The notes beneath the pieces were generated by a model. It saw nothing but the letters and a program-made list of their open reading frames with translations, made no database searches and was not told the DNA's origin. DNA of 45,736 nucleotides, from contig SICG01000009.1 of NCBI GenBank assembly GCA_009691525.1, positions 1-45,736 of the forward strand. The letters are read 5' to 3'. Shown piece by piece: positions 27,433-36,167 of this stretch. This stretch comes from Candidatus Latescibacterota bacterium (GTDB lineage: Bacteria > Latescibacterota > UBA2968 > UBA8231). Positions within the stretch are counted from its first letter, which is position 1; each line of letters begins with the position of its first letter. Position numbers and translations under genes: made by a program.

Positions 27433-27463
27433 GAGGGGAGGGGAACACCGTTCCCCTCCCCTC
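27433..27463 (-). other. Perfect 14-bp hairpin between the first two genes of the surface operon
   Basis: GAGGGGAGGGGAAC - ACC - GTTCCCCTCCCCTC is a perfect 14-bp inverted repeat with a 3-base loop. It lies 30 bases after the CBM9-like gene and 41 bases before the next start. On the minus strand no good T-tract follows (TCTTAATC), so it may be an attenuator or an mRNA-stabilising/processing hairpin rather than a full terminator. Confidence 0.75.
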
Positions 27464-27493
27464 GCGACACTAACCTCTATGGGGTAAAGAGGC

Positions 27494-28414
27494 TCAGATA
27501 TCCTCTTTGACGAGGGTCTTGAGCTGGCCCCAAGAAGTGGACTCAACTGCAGTGCTCGTACCAGGGGCGGTCAGGAAAATATCGGGCATACCGCCGCTGT
27601 TCATGAACTGCTCAGACATGCTGAACTGCGCCTGCCAGAAGAAACCGTCCGGGCAACCGCCGTCGCACAGGTCTTCCTGGCCCAGGACGCCATTGGCATT
27701 GACACCTTCGTCGGCATCGTCCACTGAGATGGACATGCCGATGGTCTGCTCAGGAGCCAGCACCCACTTGGTGCTGGCATCCGGGCCGCCACTGACGGAG
27801 AGCGGGTCAAAGAGAATGGCGGAGAACTCGTAGTAGTACTCCTGGCCCTGGTTGACCATGTTGGCCTTGACAAAGTCGCCGGAGTGGGTCCACCAGAAGT
27901 CGAAAGCGCTCTGATTGAAGTTGCCCAGGGCACCGTTGTACATCTGTACCCGGGGGAACTGATCGGAGAAGCTCAGGCACATCTGGAAGGCCGGCTGCAG
28001 ATCCTGGTCACCCGGAGCGGAATAAGGACCACCGCCCTGGTTATCCGGATCGAAGTGCACTTCGCAATTGTCGTCGCGGAAGGTACAGCTGGGGTTCTTG
28101 TCAACAATCAGGAAATCGTCGTGGGAATGGATCATCGCATACATGCTGTTCTTGCTCTGGTTCCAGCCAACGAGAATGTCGATGAACAGGTCATCGGCGT
28201 TATCAGCGCTGCCGGTGAGGGCATGCATGTCTTCGATGGTAACTTCAAAGCTCTTGTCCACCCACTTCCAATCCGAGTTGCTGCCATCAATGTTGGGGAC
28301 GTTGGCATTGGGAATACCGACCGCGAAGTACAGGGGCACCTCGGCCGGTTCCTGGGCCCAGACACTGGCGGCTACCAGCATCGCGCCCAGAGTAAGAGCT
28401 AGGGGCTTGCGCAT
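27494..28414 (-). CDS. Secreted CBM9-like protein
   Basis: 306 residues with a clear signal peptide (MRKPLALTLGAMLVAASVWAQ). The mature start includes PNIDGSNSDWKWVDKSFEV, the DG-x-x-x-DW motif typical of family 9 carbohydrate-binding-like (DOMON-type) beta-sandwich domains, then strands such as LFIDILVGWNQSKNSMYAMI and EYYYEFSAILFDP. It is acidic and has several Cys residues, including CTFRDDNC and CDGGC, that could pair. It is probably abundant: it has the best promoter in the region, a strong AAGGAGA ribosome site and a stabilising hairpin after it. It lacks the FlgD-like C-terminal domain of its neighbours. It is the first gene of the seven-gene surface operon. Confidence 0.8.
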   Translation of the reverse strand: MRKPLALTLGAMLVAASVWAQEPAEVPLYFAVGIPNANVPNIDGSNSDWKWVDKSFEVTIEDMHALTGSADNADDLFIDILVGWNQSKNSMYAMIHSHDDFLIVDKNPSCTFRDDNCEVHFDPDNQGGGPYSAPGDQDLQPAFQMCLSFSDQFPRVQMYNGALGNFNQSAFDFWWTHSGDFVKANMVNQGQEYYYEFSAILFDPLSVSGGPDASTKWVLAPEQTIGMSISVDDADEGVNANGVLGQEDLCDGGCPDGFFWQAQFSMSEQFMNSGGMPDIFLTAPGTSTAVESTSWGQLKTLVKEDI

Positions 28415-28565
28415 TGATTTTCTCCTTGAGAGAGCAGTGCTGAGTTGGGGTCAGATGGCAAATGGCCATCAAACTTGTTACCTTGCCACAAAGCCGCGTT
28501 ACAGAGGTCTTTCACCTCCTTTCTCAGGTATATTCTTGTAGTCCTAGAACAACCTTAGGTGTTCT
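28415..28565 (-). promoter_or_regulatory. Long structured 5' leader of the surface operon
   Basis: The predicted transcript start near 28559 leaves a leader of about 145 bases. On the minus strand it holds AGGAGGTGAAAGACCTCT (5-bp stem, and a ribosome-site-like GGAGG with no evident gene after it), a GATGGC-CATTT-GCCATC hairpin (28454-28470) and the true ribosome site AAGGAGA before ATG 28414. A regulatory or stability role is plausible; no known riboswitch class was recognised. Confidence 0.4.
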
Positions 28566-28594
28566 ACGCTAATGGATGGCGTTCCTATTGTCAA
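28566..28594 (-). promoter_or_regulatory. Sigma70-type promoter of the surface operon
   Basis: On the minus strand a perfect TTGACA (28594-28589) and TAGCGT (28571-28566) are 17 bases apart. An A-rich/T-rich stretch upstream (ATTAAAAAATTC) resembles an UP element. The site lies 20 bases beyond the stop of the 794-residue protein gene, so the CBM9-like operon has its own start. Confidence 0.65.
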
Positions 28595-28613
28595 GAATTT
28601 TTTAATGGTAATC

Positions 28614-30998
28614 TCAATAGGCTACGGAGACCAAACGCCTGATCACCTTGTCGCCGGCATCTCCCTCGATGCCTATTACCATTATATACATCCCTGGTGC
28701 GACCAGCTGGTCCCGGTCATCCCGACCATCCCAGGCCAGACGCTGCCGGCCGGCCTTACTCTCCAGTTCCACCACCCTGAGCAGGCGACTGGACAGGTCG
28801 TAGACATGTAAATGTAGGGGGCGGGGTTCCAGCACGTTGAGCAGACTTACCACTGCCACGGTCTGCTCATTGACGCCGTCGCTGTTGGGGGTGATCACCC
28901 GCGAGCTGAGATCCAGGCCGGCGAAGAGATCGCGGGTGACCGGCAGGCGAACTACGTTGGTGCTGCTCTCCACTTGGTCGGTGGCATCCCCCGGATCTAC
29001 CCTTTGGCGCAGGCCGGGCCCCTGGCGACTGTCTTCGAGGAAGAGGTCGAAAAGGGTGGATTGGAGAAAAATGGAGGACGCAAAGCGCAATTCCACCAAC
29101 TGGTCGCTGCGGACCGCTTGGGGAAAGGTCAACTGGAAGCCGGTGGCGGTGGTCTCAACAGTGGCAGCCACCGGCTGGCCTTCGAGGTAAGCGGCCGTGA
29201 AGAGGGTGGGAGCCGAGGTCTCCAGGCGCAGGCGGTCAAAGCCATTGGTCTGGCTGGAGCGCAGGAAGTAGGAAAAATCCTCAGCCACCCCGGGTGCTAC
29301 TTCCACCGGGGTGATTTCGCCGACGGTGCTGCGGGCCAGGGGCGGGGTGTAGTTGAGCTTCAAATAATCGAGGGAGGCTGCTTTTTCCGGCGAATCGGAG
29401 GCCAGGCGCACGTCCATTTCCATGTAGCGCCGGGGCGAGGCGGATTGAAAGCCCTCCCCGGAAAACCCGTAGATCTTGCTCCAGGGGCTCCAGTCGCTGC
29501 CCACCACCAGGGAGGTGTCGATGGGGCCGCGGAAGCTGGGGATGAGCTTATCCCACTTCTTCTGGGTGACTTCCTTGTGGTCCTTGTCGTAGAAGGTGAA
29601 CTTTTCCACCACCTCGTTACCGGTGCGGCTGCGGATCTCCACCCGGGTGCCAGGAGGGGTGTCGGCCTGCCATTCCAGGGAATTGAGATTTTTTATATCT
29701 CTCAGGTCGATGAGGGGCGAGCGGAAGCTGACCGCCTGCGGGTATCCTTCCCCAAAGATCTGGATTTCGTCGGTATCGCCGCCGGCGTGGCAACCGGGCA
29801 CCACGGAACTGGAGCCGTCTTCGCCCAGGGTGACCACCGAGAAGCAGCCGGTGTCCCAGTATTTCCAGAAGATGCGCACGTAGCGGGCGGGGAGGAGGTC
29901 GAAGTGGTGGTCCACCAGGCCGCGCGAAGACTCCTCGCTGTTGGCGATGCCGGCGAAGTGTTTGGTCCAGATGCGGGTACCGTCCGGGGAGAGGGCGCCG
30001 TCGGAAGTCATGAACTCGTAATAACGAAAGCCCCAGCGGCGGCGCGAGACATAGTGGTTGGTGGTGATACCGCCGCCCCAGCCGGAACGGACCACCACCC
30101 CACCGACGATCCGCACCAGGTCCAGCCAGTACACCGCGCCCAGGTCGACGATGATATGGGCGTGGATGTCGTTCTGCCCGCGCGAGGCCCGGCCGTAGGA
30201 CCACCGCTGGTACAGGTCGCCGTCCACCAGGGCCAGGACATTGCTCAGGGGGACGGATTCGGCCGTATTGGCCAGATTCGCGACCACATCCATGTTGCCA
30301 CCCCGCTGGAGCAGGTTGAGGGCGACGTTGTCGCCGATAGCCTCCACCAGCACTTCTACCAGCTTGGCCCCAGGGATGTGTTTGAAGTTTTCGAGGCGCA
30401 GATACTGGATGGGGGTGTCGTCGGGGTGGGCTGGCACAAAGGTCACCTCGTGCAGGTCGTTTTCCTTGTAGCGCTCTTTAATGCGGTAGACCAGGGTGCC
30501 TGGGATCGGGGCGGCGATGTTGTCGGTTTGCGGTTCGCCAGTGGAGAGCAGCAGGTCGAAGAGTTCGAAAGGCGGGGCATCGGCGGCGAAGACCAGCGTC
30601 ACCTTGTTGGCCGAGACCCCCCGGCCCAGATTCACCTCGATGAACCAGTCCTCGACCGAGTCCTTGGGGTCGGGGCTCCAGCCGGTGCTCGGATCGCCAT
30701 CCATCACCAGGGCCGCATCCTGCGCGTTGGAACCGGCCTTGCGAATGCCCCCGCCGAAAAAGGCGGCATCGGTGACGGCGTCAACATTTCTTCGGACTTC
30801 CAGGGGCTGGACTCTGCCCTCGGGGGTCACCTGCACGGCCCCCAGCGGCAGTTTCCAGCGGTTCCAGTCCTGGGCCGTGTCGAAGCTCAGCTCTTCGGCC
30901 TCCAAGGCCAGGGGCAGGCTGAGGCCAGCTGCCCACAACAGGCAGCTCAGGGCGCGGGCATAGCCCAATGACCTGGCGGAAGACGGGAAACCTGGCAT
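28614..30998 (-). CDS. Secreted discoidin-like protein with FlgD/TPNxD C-terminal domain, long type B copy 2
   Basis: 794 residues from the ATG at 30998 (CGGAG seven bases upstream; 27 further upstream codons are open but unlikely). Signal peptide near SLPLALEAEE. Architecture follows the 762-residue paralog: LSFDTAQDWNRWKLPLG, discoidin-like VMDGDPSTGWSPDPKDSVEDWFIEVNLG, a second sandwich with IIVDLGAVYWLDLVRIVGG, the module SDWSPWSKIYGF / PRRYMEMDVRLAS, and a C-terminal domain VITPNSDGVNEQ ending RLVSVAY. The TPNGD motif is degenerate (TPNSD). A Cys pair (TGCF..., PGCHAG) occurs in an insert absent from the paralog. The gene is separated from the others by the promoter at 28566-28594. Confidence 0.85.
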   Translation of the reverse strand: MPGFPSSARSLGYARALSCLLWAAGLSLPLALEAEELSFDTAQDWNRWKLPLGAVQVTPEGRVQPLEVRRNVDAVTDAAFFGGGIRKAGSNAQDAALVMDGDPSTGWSPDPKDSVEDWFIEVNLGRGVSANKVTLVFAADAPPFELFDLLLSTGEPQTDNIAAPIPGTLVYRIKERYKENDLHEVTFVPAHPDDTPIQYLRLENFKHIPGAKLVEVLVEAIGDNVALNLLQRGGNMDVVANLANTAESVPLSNVLALVDGDLYQRWSYGRASRGQNDIHAHIIVDLGAVYWLDLVRIVGGVVVRSGWGGGITTNHYVSRRRWGFRYYEFMTSDGALSPDGTRIWTKHFAGIANSEESSRGLVDHHFDLLPARYVRIFWKYWDTGCFSVVTLGEDGSSSVVPGCHAGGDTDEIQIFGEGYPQAVSFRSPLIDLRDIKNLNSLEWQADTPPGTRVEIRSRTGNEVVEKFTFYDKDHKEVTQKKWDKLIPSFRGPIDTSLVVGSDWSPWSKIYGFSGEGFQSASPRRYMEMDVRLASDSPEKAASLDYLKLNYTPPLARSTVGEITPVEVAPGVAEDFSYFLRSSQTNGFDRLRLETSAPTLFTAAYLEGQPVAATVETTATGFQLTFPQAVRSDQLVELRFASSIFLQSTLFDLFLEDSRQGPGLRQRVDPGDATDQVESSTNVVRLPVTRDLFAGLDLSSRVITPNSDGVNEQTVAVVSLLNVLEPRPLHLHVYDLSSRLLRVVELESKAGRQRLAWDGRDDRDQLVAPGMYIMVIGIEGDAGDKVIRRLVSVAY

Positions 30999-31128
30999 CG
31001 GGTGCTCCGTAGGGAAAGGGCTGGTGGTAGCGGGACAGTGGAACAATAACATATAAGATCGTATGCGAGAGCGGATCAACCAGAACTTACTATTTTGACA
31101 ACCCTATCTCATTATTAGAGAAAATAGA
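30999..31128. other. AT-rich intergenic region upstream of the 794-residue protein gene
   Basis: A 130-base gap, strikingly AT-rich at 31040-31128 compared with its surroundings. On the minus strand weak promoter-like pairs exist (TTGATC and TTATAT about 17 bases apart, near 31076-31048). It also lies downstream of the parvulin gene ending at 31129. No hairpin terminator is obvious. Confidence 0.35.
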
Positions 31129-32787
31129 TCAGCCCTTTTTTCGGGAGGTAAGGTACGCCTGGAGGTGGTCTTCGTAGAGCTGGACCTGGCTGGCATACTT
31201 TTGGCGTAGGCGCTGGATGAGTTCGTCGAATTTCTGCTCGGCCAAATCCTGTTTCAGATGGAAGGAGACCCGGATCTTGCACTCTTCGAAGCGCATGGGC
31301 TGAGTGGGGGATTTGGCCAGCACCTTGAACACCGAGTAGCCCTGGGTGGACTTGACCGGCCCGACGAGTTGACCGACCTGGGCATGCTGGGCCTCAGCGC
31401 CCACCGCGCCATATTTATCCGGACGGGTCAATAGGATGCGCCCCCCGGCCCGGCGGATGCGGGCGCTGCGCACCGAGTAGCGGCGGGCCACCTCGGCCAT
31501 GTCCTTGCCCTGCTTGGCCTCCTGCAGCGCGGCCTCGGCTTCCTCCCGGGTTTCGGTGAGTACCTCCAGGATGCTGATCTTTTCGGGCCGCACATAGATA
31601 TCGCGGTGCGCTTCGTAGTAGCGGCGCAGCTCTTCGTCAGATGGATTGAGTTGTTCTTCCACCTCCGCCTGCCGCAAGCGGTCCATCAGGGCTTCCCTGC
31701 GGGTCTGCTCCACACCCTTCTGCACCTCCTCGGTCTGCCTGAAGCCAAGTTCTTCGGCCCGTTGGGGCAGCAGTTCCTTGAGGGCGAAGAGCCGGCGCAC
31801 GTAGAGGCGCAAGTCCTCGAGGGTGTTGATCTCGGCCTGGTCGCGCTCGCTGAGCATGGCGTTCATGAACTGTTCCATGGTCCACTGGGTCTGGCCGGCG
31901 CTGAGCAGCACCCGGCTGCTCTCGCCCTTGTGCAACTTGGGCATTTCGGCGCCGGCCTCGCTGAGCCGGGTCAGCAACACCTGCAAAGCCTCCAGGTCCT
32001 CGTGCACCTGGGCGTCGGTGGCCAGTCCTTCTAGATACTTGAGGGTGGTCAGGCTTTCCTTTTGCTCAGTCATTGCCTGCTCGACGGCGGTGGCCACCTG
32101 CTCAAAGGACACCCGGCGCTCTTCGGCCACCTGCATCAGCGAGTAGCCGTCGGGCTCCTTGATGGGACCCAGCGTCTGGCCGATGCGGGCGCCGAAGATC
32201 TGCCGGCGCAGCAGATGGTTCTTGAAGGAGAGTCGGCTCATCCAGCCCAGGTCCCCGCCCTGGGGGGCGGTTTTGGGATCGTCGGACAGTTCGCTGGCCA
32301 GGGCGGCAAAGGACTCCCCGGCCTTCAGCCGGGTAATGACCTGCTCGACGGCTTCGCCGCTGTTGACCAGGATACGGCTGACCCGGCGCTCCTCGTCCAG
32401 ATGGTGCTGGGTGAAGTAGGTGCGGGCTTCTTCCTGGGTTACCCCGCTGGTGACCTTGAGGATGCCGCGGCGGTACAGCTCTGCCAGCAGCAGTTCCTGC
32501 TCTTTCTGGCGGACGACCCCATCCACCCGCGGGTCGTGATCCATATTTTGGTCCACGGCGGCCATCACCATCAACTCGGTGTCGATCAGTCGCTGGAGGA
32601 CCTGGCGTTCCGCTTCGGCCGACGCCCCTTCCGGATAGAGGGTCTTGAGTGCCTTGTCCAGCCTCTGGACCCTAAATTCCTTGTCGGCCACCCGGGCCAG
32701 GAGTTGGGGGTCAGCGGGTTTTTCGGAGCCGGCAGCACAACCGGCCAACAGGAGCAGAGAGAGCAAGAGCGGATAGCAGGCAGTCAA
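31129..32787 (-). CDS. SurA-like lipoprotein with two rotamase domains
   Basis: 552 residues from a TTG at 32787 that follows GGAGG; the longer frame to 32856 lacks a ribosome site. Signal with lipobox LLAGC (about residue 18). N-terminal helical segment, first rotamase (about 130-225: EERRVSRILVNSGEAVEQVITRLKAGESFAALASELSDDPK, GGDLGWMSR), a long helical middle, second rotamase (about 400-500: ISILEVLTETREEAEAALQEAKQGKDMAEVARRYS). Two rotamase domains between helical parts is the SurA layout, so an envelope chaperone is likely. It is divergent from the UnbV+TPR gene, 113 bases apart, and convergent in orientation with nothing; it could serve either flanking locus. Confidence 0.85.
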   Translation of the reverse strand: MTACYPLLLSLLLLAGCAAGSEKPADPQLLARVADKEFRVQRLDKALKTLYPEGASAEAERQVLQRLIDTELMVMAAVDQNMDHDPRVDGVVRQKEQELLLAELYRRGILKVTSGVTQEEARTYFTQHHLDEERRVSRILVNSGEAVEQVITRLKAGESFAALASELSDDPKTAPQGGDLGWMSRLSFKNHLLRRQIFGARIGQTLGPIKEPDGYSLMQVAEERRVSFEQVATAVEQAMTEQKESLTTLKYLEGLATDAQVHEDLEALQVLLTRLSEAGAEMPKLHKGESSRVLLSAGQTQWTMEQFMNAMLSERDQAEINTLEDLRLYVRRLFALKELLPQRAEELGFRQTEEVQKGVEQTRREALMDRLRQAEVEEQLNPSDEELRRYYEAHRDIYVRPEKISILEVLTETREEAEAALQEAKQGKDMAEVARRYSVRSARIRRAGGRILLTRPDKYGAVGAEAQHAQVGQLVGPVKSTQGYSVFKVLAKSPTQPMRFEECKIRVSFHLKQDLAEQKFDELIQRLRQKYASQVQLYEDHLQAYLTSRKKG

Positions 32788-32900
32788 GGAAGAACCTCCG
32801 GTGACGGGTGCTGCGCGACGAGCAGAAATGATAGGCGCTGGCCAGCCAGCAGGCAAGCGCCTCCTTGACTTGGCCCGAAGGCAGAGATAAACTGTCCTCC

Positions 32901-35900
32901 ATGTCTTTTTTCTGCTCGCTTTTGTCGCTCCTGCTGGCTGGCTGTGCCCGGGACGCCGGGATTCCCCCCCCTCTCCCCAATGTCGTGCAGTTTGTGGACG
33001 TCACCGCGGAGGCCGGCATCCATTTTGCCCACACCAGCGGGCGCTCGGGGCGCAAATACGGGGTGGAAACCATCGGCTCAGGGGCGGCGTTCTGGGACTA
33101 CGACGACGACGGCAGGATGGATCTGTTCGCCGTCAACAGCGGGGCCCTCCCTGGGTACACCGCGCCTACCAAAGCCAGCGATGCCCTGTACCATAACCAG
33201 GGCCAGGGTACCTTTGCTGAGGTGGCCGCCCAGGTGGGCCTGGCGGATTCCAGCTATGGGATGGGTTGCACCACCGGCGATTACGACAACGACGGGGACC
33301 CCGATCTCTTGGTGACCAACTTTGGCACCAATGTGCTCTACCGCAACGAGGGGCGGCAGGGAGATGGCTGGCGTTTTGCCGACGTGACTGGGCACACCAT
33401 CCTGGGGCAAGACCGCGGCTGGCACACGGGTTGCGCCTTTGCCGACTACGACCTGGACGGGGACCTGGATCTGTACGTGGCCACCTACCTCGACTACTCC
33501 TTCGAAGGCGACCTGCTCGACCAGGGGGGAAGGCTGCAGCGGCCGCGCCGGCACCTGGCGCCCACCGAATACCCGGGGAAGCGCGATTTCCTCTTTCGCA
33601 ACGACGGGGACGAGCGCTTTGTGGACGTGACCCAGGAGGCGGGCATGTTCACCCTGGAGGGTCGGCAACTGGGCGTCCTCTTCCTGGATTTCGATGACGA
33701 CGGCGATCCGGACCTGTTTTTGGCCGACGACGCCACCCCCAACCTGCTTTACCGCAACGAGGGCCAGGGCCATTTCACTGAGATCGGCCTGGCTGCCGGA
33801 GTGGCGTACAGCCGGTCGGGTAAACCCCAAGGCAGTATGGGGGTGGACGCGGCGGATGTGGACGGGGATGGCTGGCAGGATATCGCCATCACCAATTTCC
33901 AGTGGGAAGGCAGTACGCTGTACCGGAACCTGGGCCAGGGCCTCTTCCGCGACGAGTCGCTCGAAGCGGGGATCGGCCCACCCAGCCTGGCCCGGCTGGG
34001 TTTCGGGATCAACTTCTTCGACGCTGACAGCGACGGGGATCAAGATCTTTGGGTGGCCAACGGGCATATCGACGAGGACATCGAGCGCTTTGACCCCCAG
34101 GCCACTTATGCCCAGCGCCCGCTCTTCTACCTCAACAAGGGGCAAGGTCATTTTGCCGAGATCACTGACCGGGCTGGGCCGGGCCTGGCCCAGCCGGGTG
34201 TGGGCCGCGGCTCGGCGGTAGCCGACTATGACGACGACGGGGACCTGGATCTGTTCATCCTCAATTCGGGCCAGCGCGGCGTGTTGTTGCGCAACGACAC
34301 CCCGCATACCAATCATTGGCTGGCCCTGCGCCTGCGGGGCACCCGGAGCAACCGCTCCGGATACGGGGCCAGGGTGGCCCTGCACGCCGGGGGGCAGGTG
34401 CAGCGGGCCGAGTCGCGCAGCACGGCCAGCTATCTGTCCCAGGACGATCCCCGCCTCTTTTTTGGCCTTGGCACCCAGGCCAAAGCCGAACTCATCGAGA
34501 TCCGCTGGCCCTCGGGCGTGCGCCAGGAACTGCGGCAGGTGGAAGTGGACCGCGTATTGGAGGTGGTGGAACCCCGGGAGGAGACCGCCCCGGCGACCCT
34601 GACCCCGGCCCTGACTGCCCAGGTCGAACAGACTGCCCAGGATGCCGGCACCGAAAAGATCTGGCAGGAAGCGCCCCTGGCACTGCCGGCGGCGGTGCGC
34701 GGCGGCGAGGCACTGCCCGACCTGGGACCCCTGCAGGCAGGAGCGGAGGCGGGAGGGGCGCGCGGGCACCAATTATGGGGCAACGGCCTGCTGGCCCACC
34801 GCCGCTATGGGGAAGCCCAGACCCAGTACCACCGCGCCCTGGAGCTAGACCCCGGCCTGGCGGCTGCCCGCACCGGCCTGGGCAAGTTCTACACCATCCA
34901 GGGGAAAATCGACAGCGCCTTTGCCGCCTTCCAGGAGGCCAGCCGCCTCGACGAGCGCGATCCGGAGCCGCCCTACCTCATGGGCAATCTCTGCATCCGC
35001 CAGGGACAGTTGGATCGGGGGGCGCCCTATTACGAGCAGGCCCTGAAACGAGATCCCCAATATCTGCGGGCTTACGTCAACCTGGCCGGCCTGCACGCCC
35101 GGCAGACCGACTACGGCCCGGCGGTGGCCACCCTGGAGCGAGGTATCCAGGCTCTGCCGCGCAGCGTCGAGTTGCACCTGCGCCTGGGGCGCATCCACCT
35201 GGTCCAGGCCAAGTACTCCGAGGCCCTCGAACAACTGCGCCAGGCCCTCCAGCTGGACCCAGGCAACGGCGAGGCGCTGGAGCTGGAGGCCCAGGTCTAT
35301 CTCCAGCAAAAGGATACCGGCGCTGCGCTGCGGGTCTTGCGCGAGGGACTGGCCGGCGATTCCACCAATGCCACCCTGCGCGCCCGCTTGGGGGTGCTGC
35401 TCTTTGAGCGGGGCGAGGCGGGTGAGGCGGCCACCCATCTGGAGGCAGCCATCCGCGCTAACCCCGACGACGCCGAGGCGTACTACGCTCTGGGTCAGGC
35501 CTGTCTGCGCCGGGGCGAAGGGGCCAGGGGCCGCGAACTGCTGCGTTATTTCCAACTGCTCCAGGACAACCACCAGAGCCTGCTCGACCACAAGACCGCC
35601 ATCGTCCTCAATCCCAGCGATGCCGAAGCCTACTACAACCTGGGGGCCGTGTACTCGCGCATCGAGCGCTACGAAGCCGCCCGCCAGTCCTATGCAGCGG
35701 CCCTGCAGCTCAATCCTCGCCACCGGGACGCCCGCAACAATCTGGGGAATATCTACCTGCGGCGCGGGCAGGTGGCAGCGGCCATCGGTGCCTACCAGCA
35801 GGTGATCGGCATCGATCCCCAGTACACGCGGGCCTACAACAACCTGGGCAACGCCTACCTGTTCGGCGGCCAGCAAGGGCCGGCTGCCGAGGCCTTTGCC

Positions 35901-36041
35901 AAGGCCATCCAGTTAGATCCCCGCTACGCCCGGCCCCATTCCTCCCTGGCCAAACTCTACCAGCAACAGGGCCGGCACGCCGAGGCCGAGGCCGAACTGG
36001 CCATCTACCGCCGTCTGGCCCAAAGCGACAAGGAGCAATGA
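32901..36041 (+). CDS. FG-GAP/UnbV (CRTAC1-like) lipoprotein fused to a TPR array
   Basis: 1046 residues from the ATG at 32901, with lipobox LLAGC (Cys about 15). Residues about 35-450 are FG-GAP/VCBS-type repeats with Ca-binding-like acidic loops (DYDDDGRMDLF, DYDNDGDPDLL, DFDDDGDPDLF, DVDGDGWQDIA). The ASPIC/UnbV domain is at about 480-545 (RSGYGARVALHAGGQVQ, LFFGLGTQAKAELIEIRWPSG). A Pro/Ala linker leads to about ten TPRs from 620 to the end. The N-terminal half is a paralog of the next gene, whose TPR partner is a separate gene. An envelope protein-interaction role is likely; the exact function is unknown. A TTG at 32865 is an alternative start. The ribosome site is weak. Confidence 0.88.
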   Translation: MSFFCSLLSLLLAGCARDAGIPPPLPNVVQFVDVTAEAGIHFAHTSGRSGRKYGVETIGSGAAFWDYDDDGRMDLFAVNSGALPGYTAPTKASDALYHNQGQGTFAEVAAQVGLADSSYGMGCTTGDYDNDGDPDLLVTNFGTNVLYRNEGRQGDGWRFADVTGHTILGQDRGWHTGCAFADYDLDGDLDLYVATYLDYSFEGDLLDQGGRLQRPRRHLAPTEYPGKRDFLFRNDGDERFVDVTQEAGMFTLEGRQLGVLFLDFDDDGDPDLFLADDATPNLLYRNEGQGHFTEIGLAAGVAYSRSGKPQGSMGVDAADVDGDGWQDIAITNFQWEGSTLYRNLGQGLFRDESLEAGIGPPSLARLGFGINFFDADSDGDQDLWVANGHIDEDIERFDPQATYAQRPLFYLNKGQGHFAEITDRAGPGLAQPGVGRGSAVADYDDDGDLDLFILNSGQRGVLLRNDTPHTNHWLALRLRGTRSNRSGYGARVALHAGGQVQRAESRSTASYLSQDDPRLFFGLGTQAKAELIEIRWPSGVRQELRQVEVDRVLEVVEPREETAPATLTPALTAQVEQTAQDAGTEKIWQEAPLALPAAVRGGEALPDLGPLQAGAEAGGARGHQLWGNGLLAHRRYGEAQTQYHRALELDPGLAAARTGLGKFYTIQGKIDSAFAAFQEASRLDERDPEPPYLMGNLCIRQGQLDRGAPYYEQALKRDPQYLRAYVNLAGLHARQTDYGPAVATLERGIQALPRSVELHLRLGRIHLVQAKYSEALEQLRQALQLDPGNGEALELEAQVYLQQKDTGAALRVLREGLAGDSTNATLRARLGVLLFERGEAGEAATHLEAAIRANPDDAEAYYALGQACLRRGEGARGRELLRYFQLLQDNHQSLLDHKTAIVLNPSDAEAYYNLGAVYSRIERYEAARQSYAAALQLNPRHRDARNNLGNIYLRRGQVAAAIGAYQQVIGIDPQYTRAYNNLGNAYLFGGQQGPAAEAFAKAIQLDPRYARPHSSLAKLYQQQGRHAEAEAELAIYRRLAQSDKEQ

Positions 36042-36167
36042 GCCAGGCACTGCCTTCCAGGTCGCTGTGCCTGGCTCTGGCACCCGAGATCTGGCCACCC
36101 GGCCTGTGAACCGTATATTTTAAAATCTACCCCGGCTTTCAGCTCTCTGGAGAAAGGATCGGATTCT

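Noticed and set aside
28974-30971. 665-residue open frame on the plus strand
   Set aside because: Opposite the 794-residue discoidin-like gene, which has signal peptide, domains and paralogs; the shadow has none.
16534-30998. Possible mobile or phage origin of the large surface locus
   Set aside because: No transposase, integrase, tRNA or terminal repeats were seen, and codon use resembles the flanking genes.
33078-34772. 564-residue open frame on the minus strand
   Set aside because: Antisense of the FG-GAP/UnbV region; its Val/Ile-rich repeats come from repeated DxDxDG codons read backwards.
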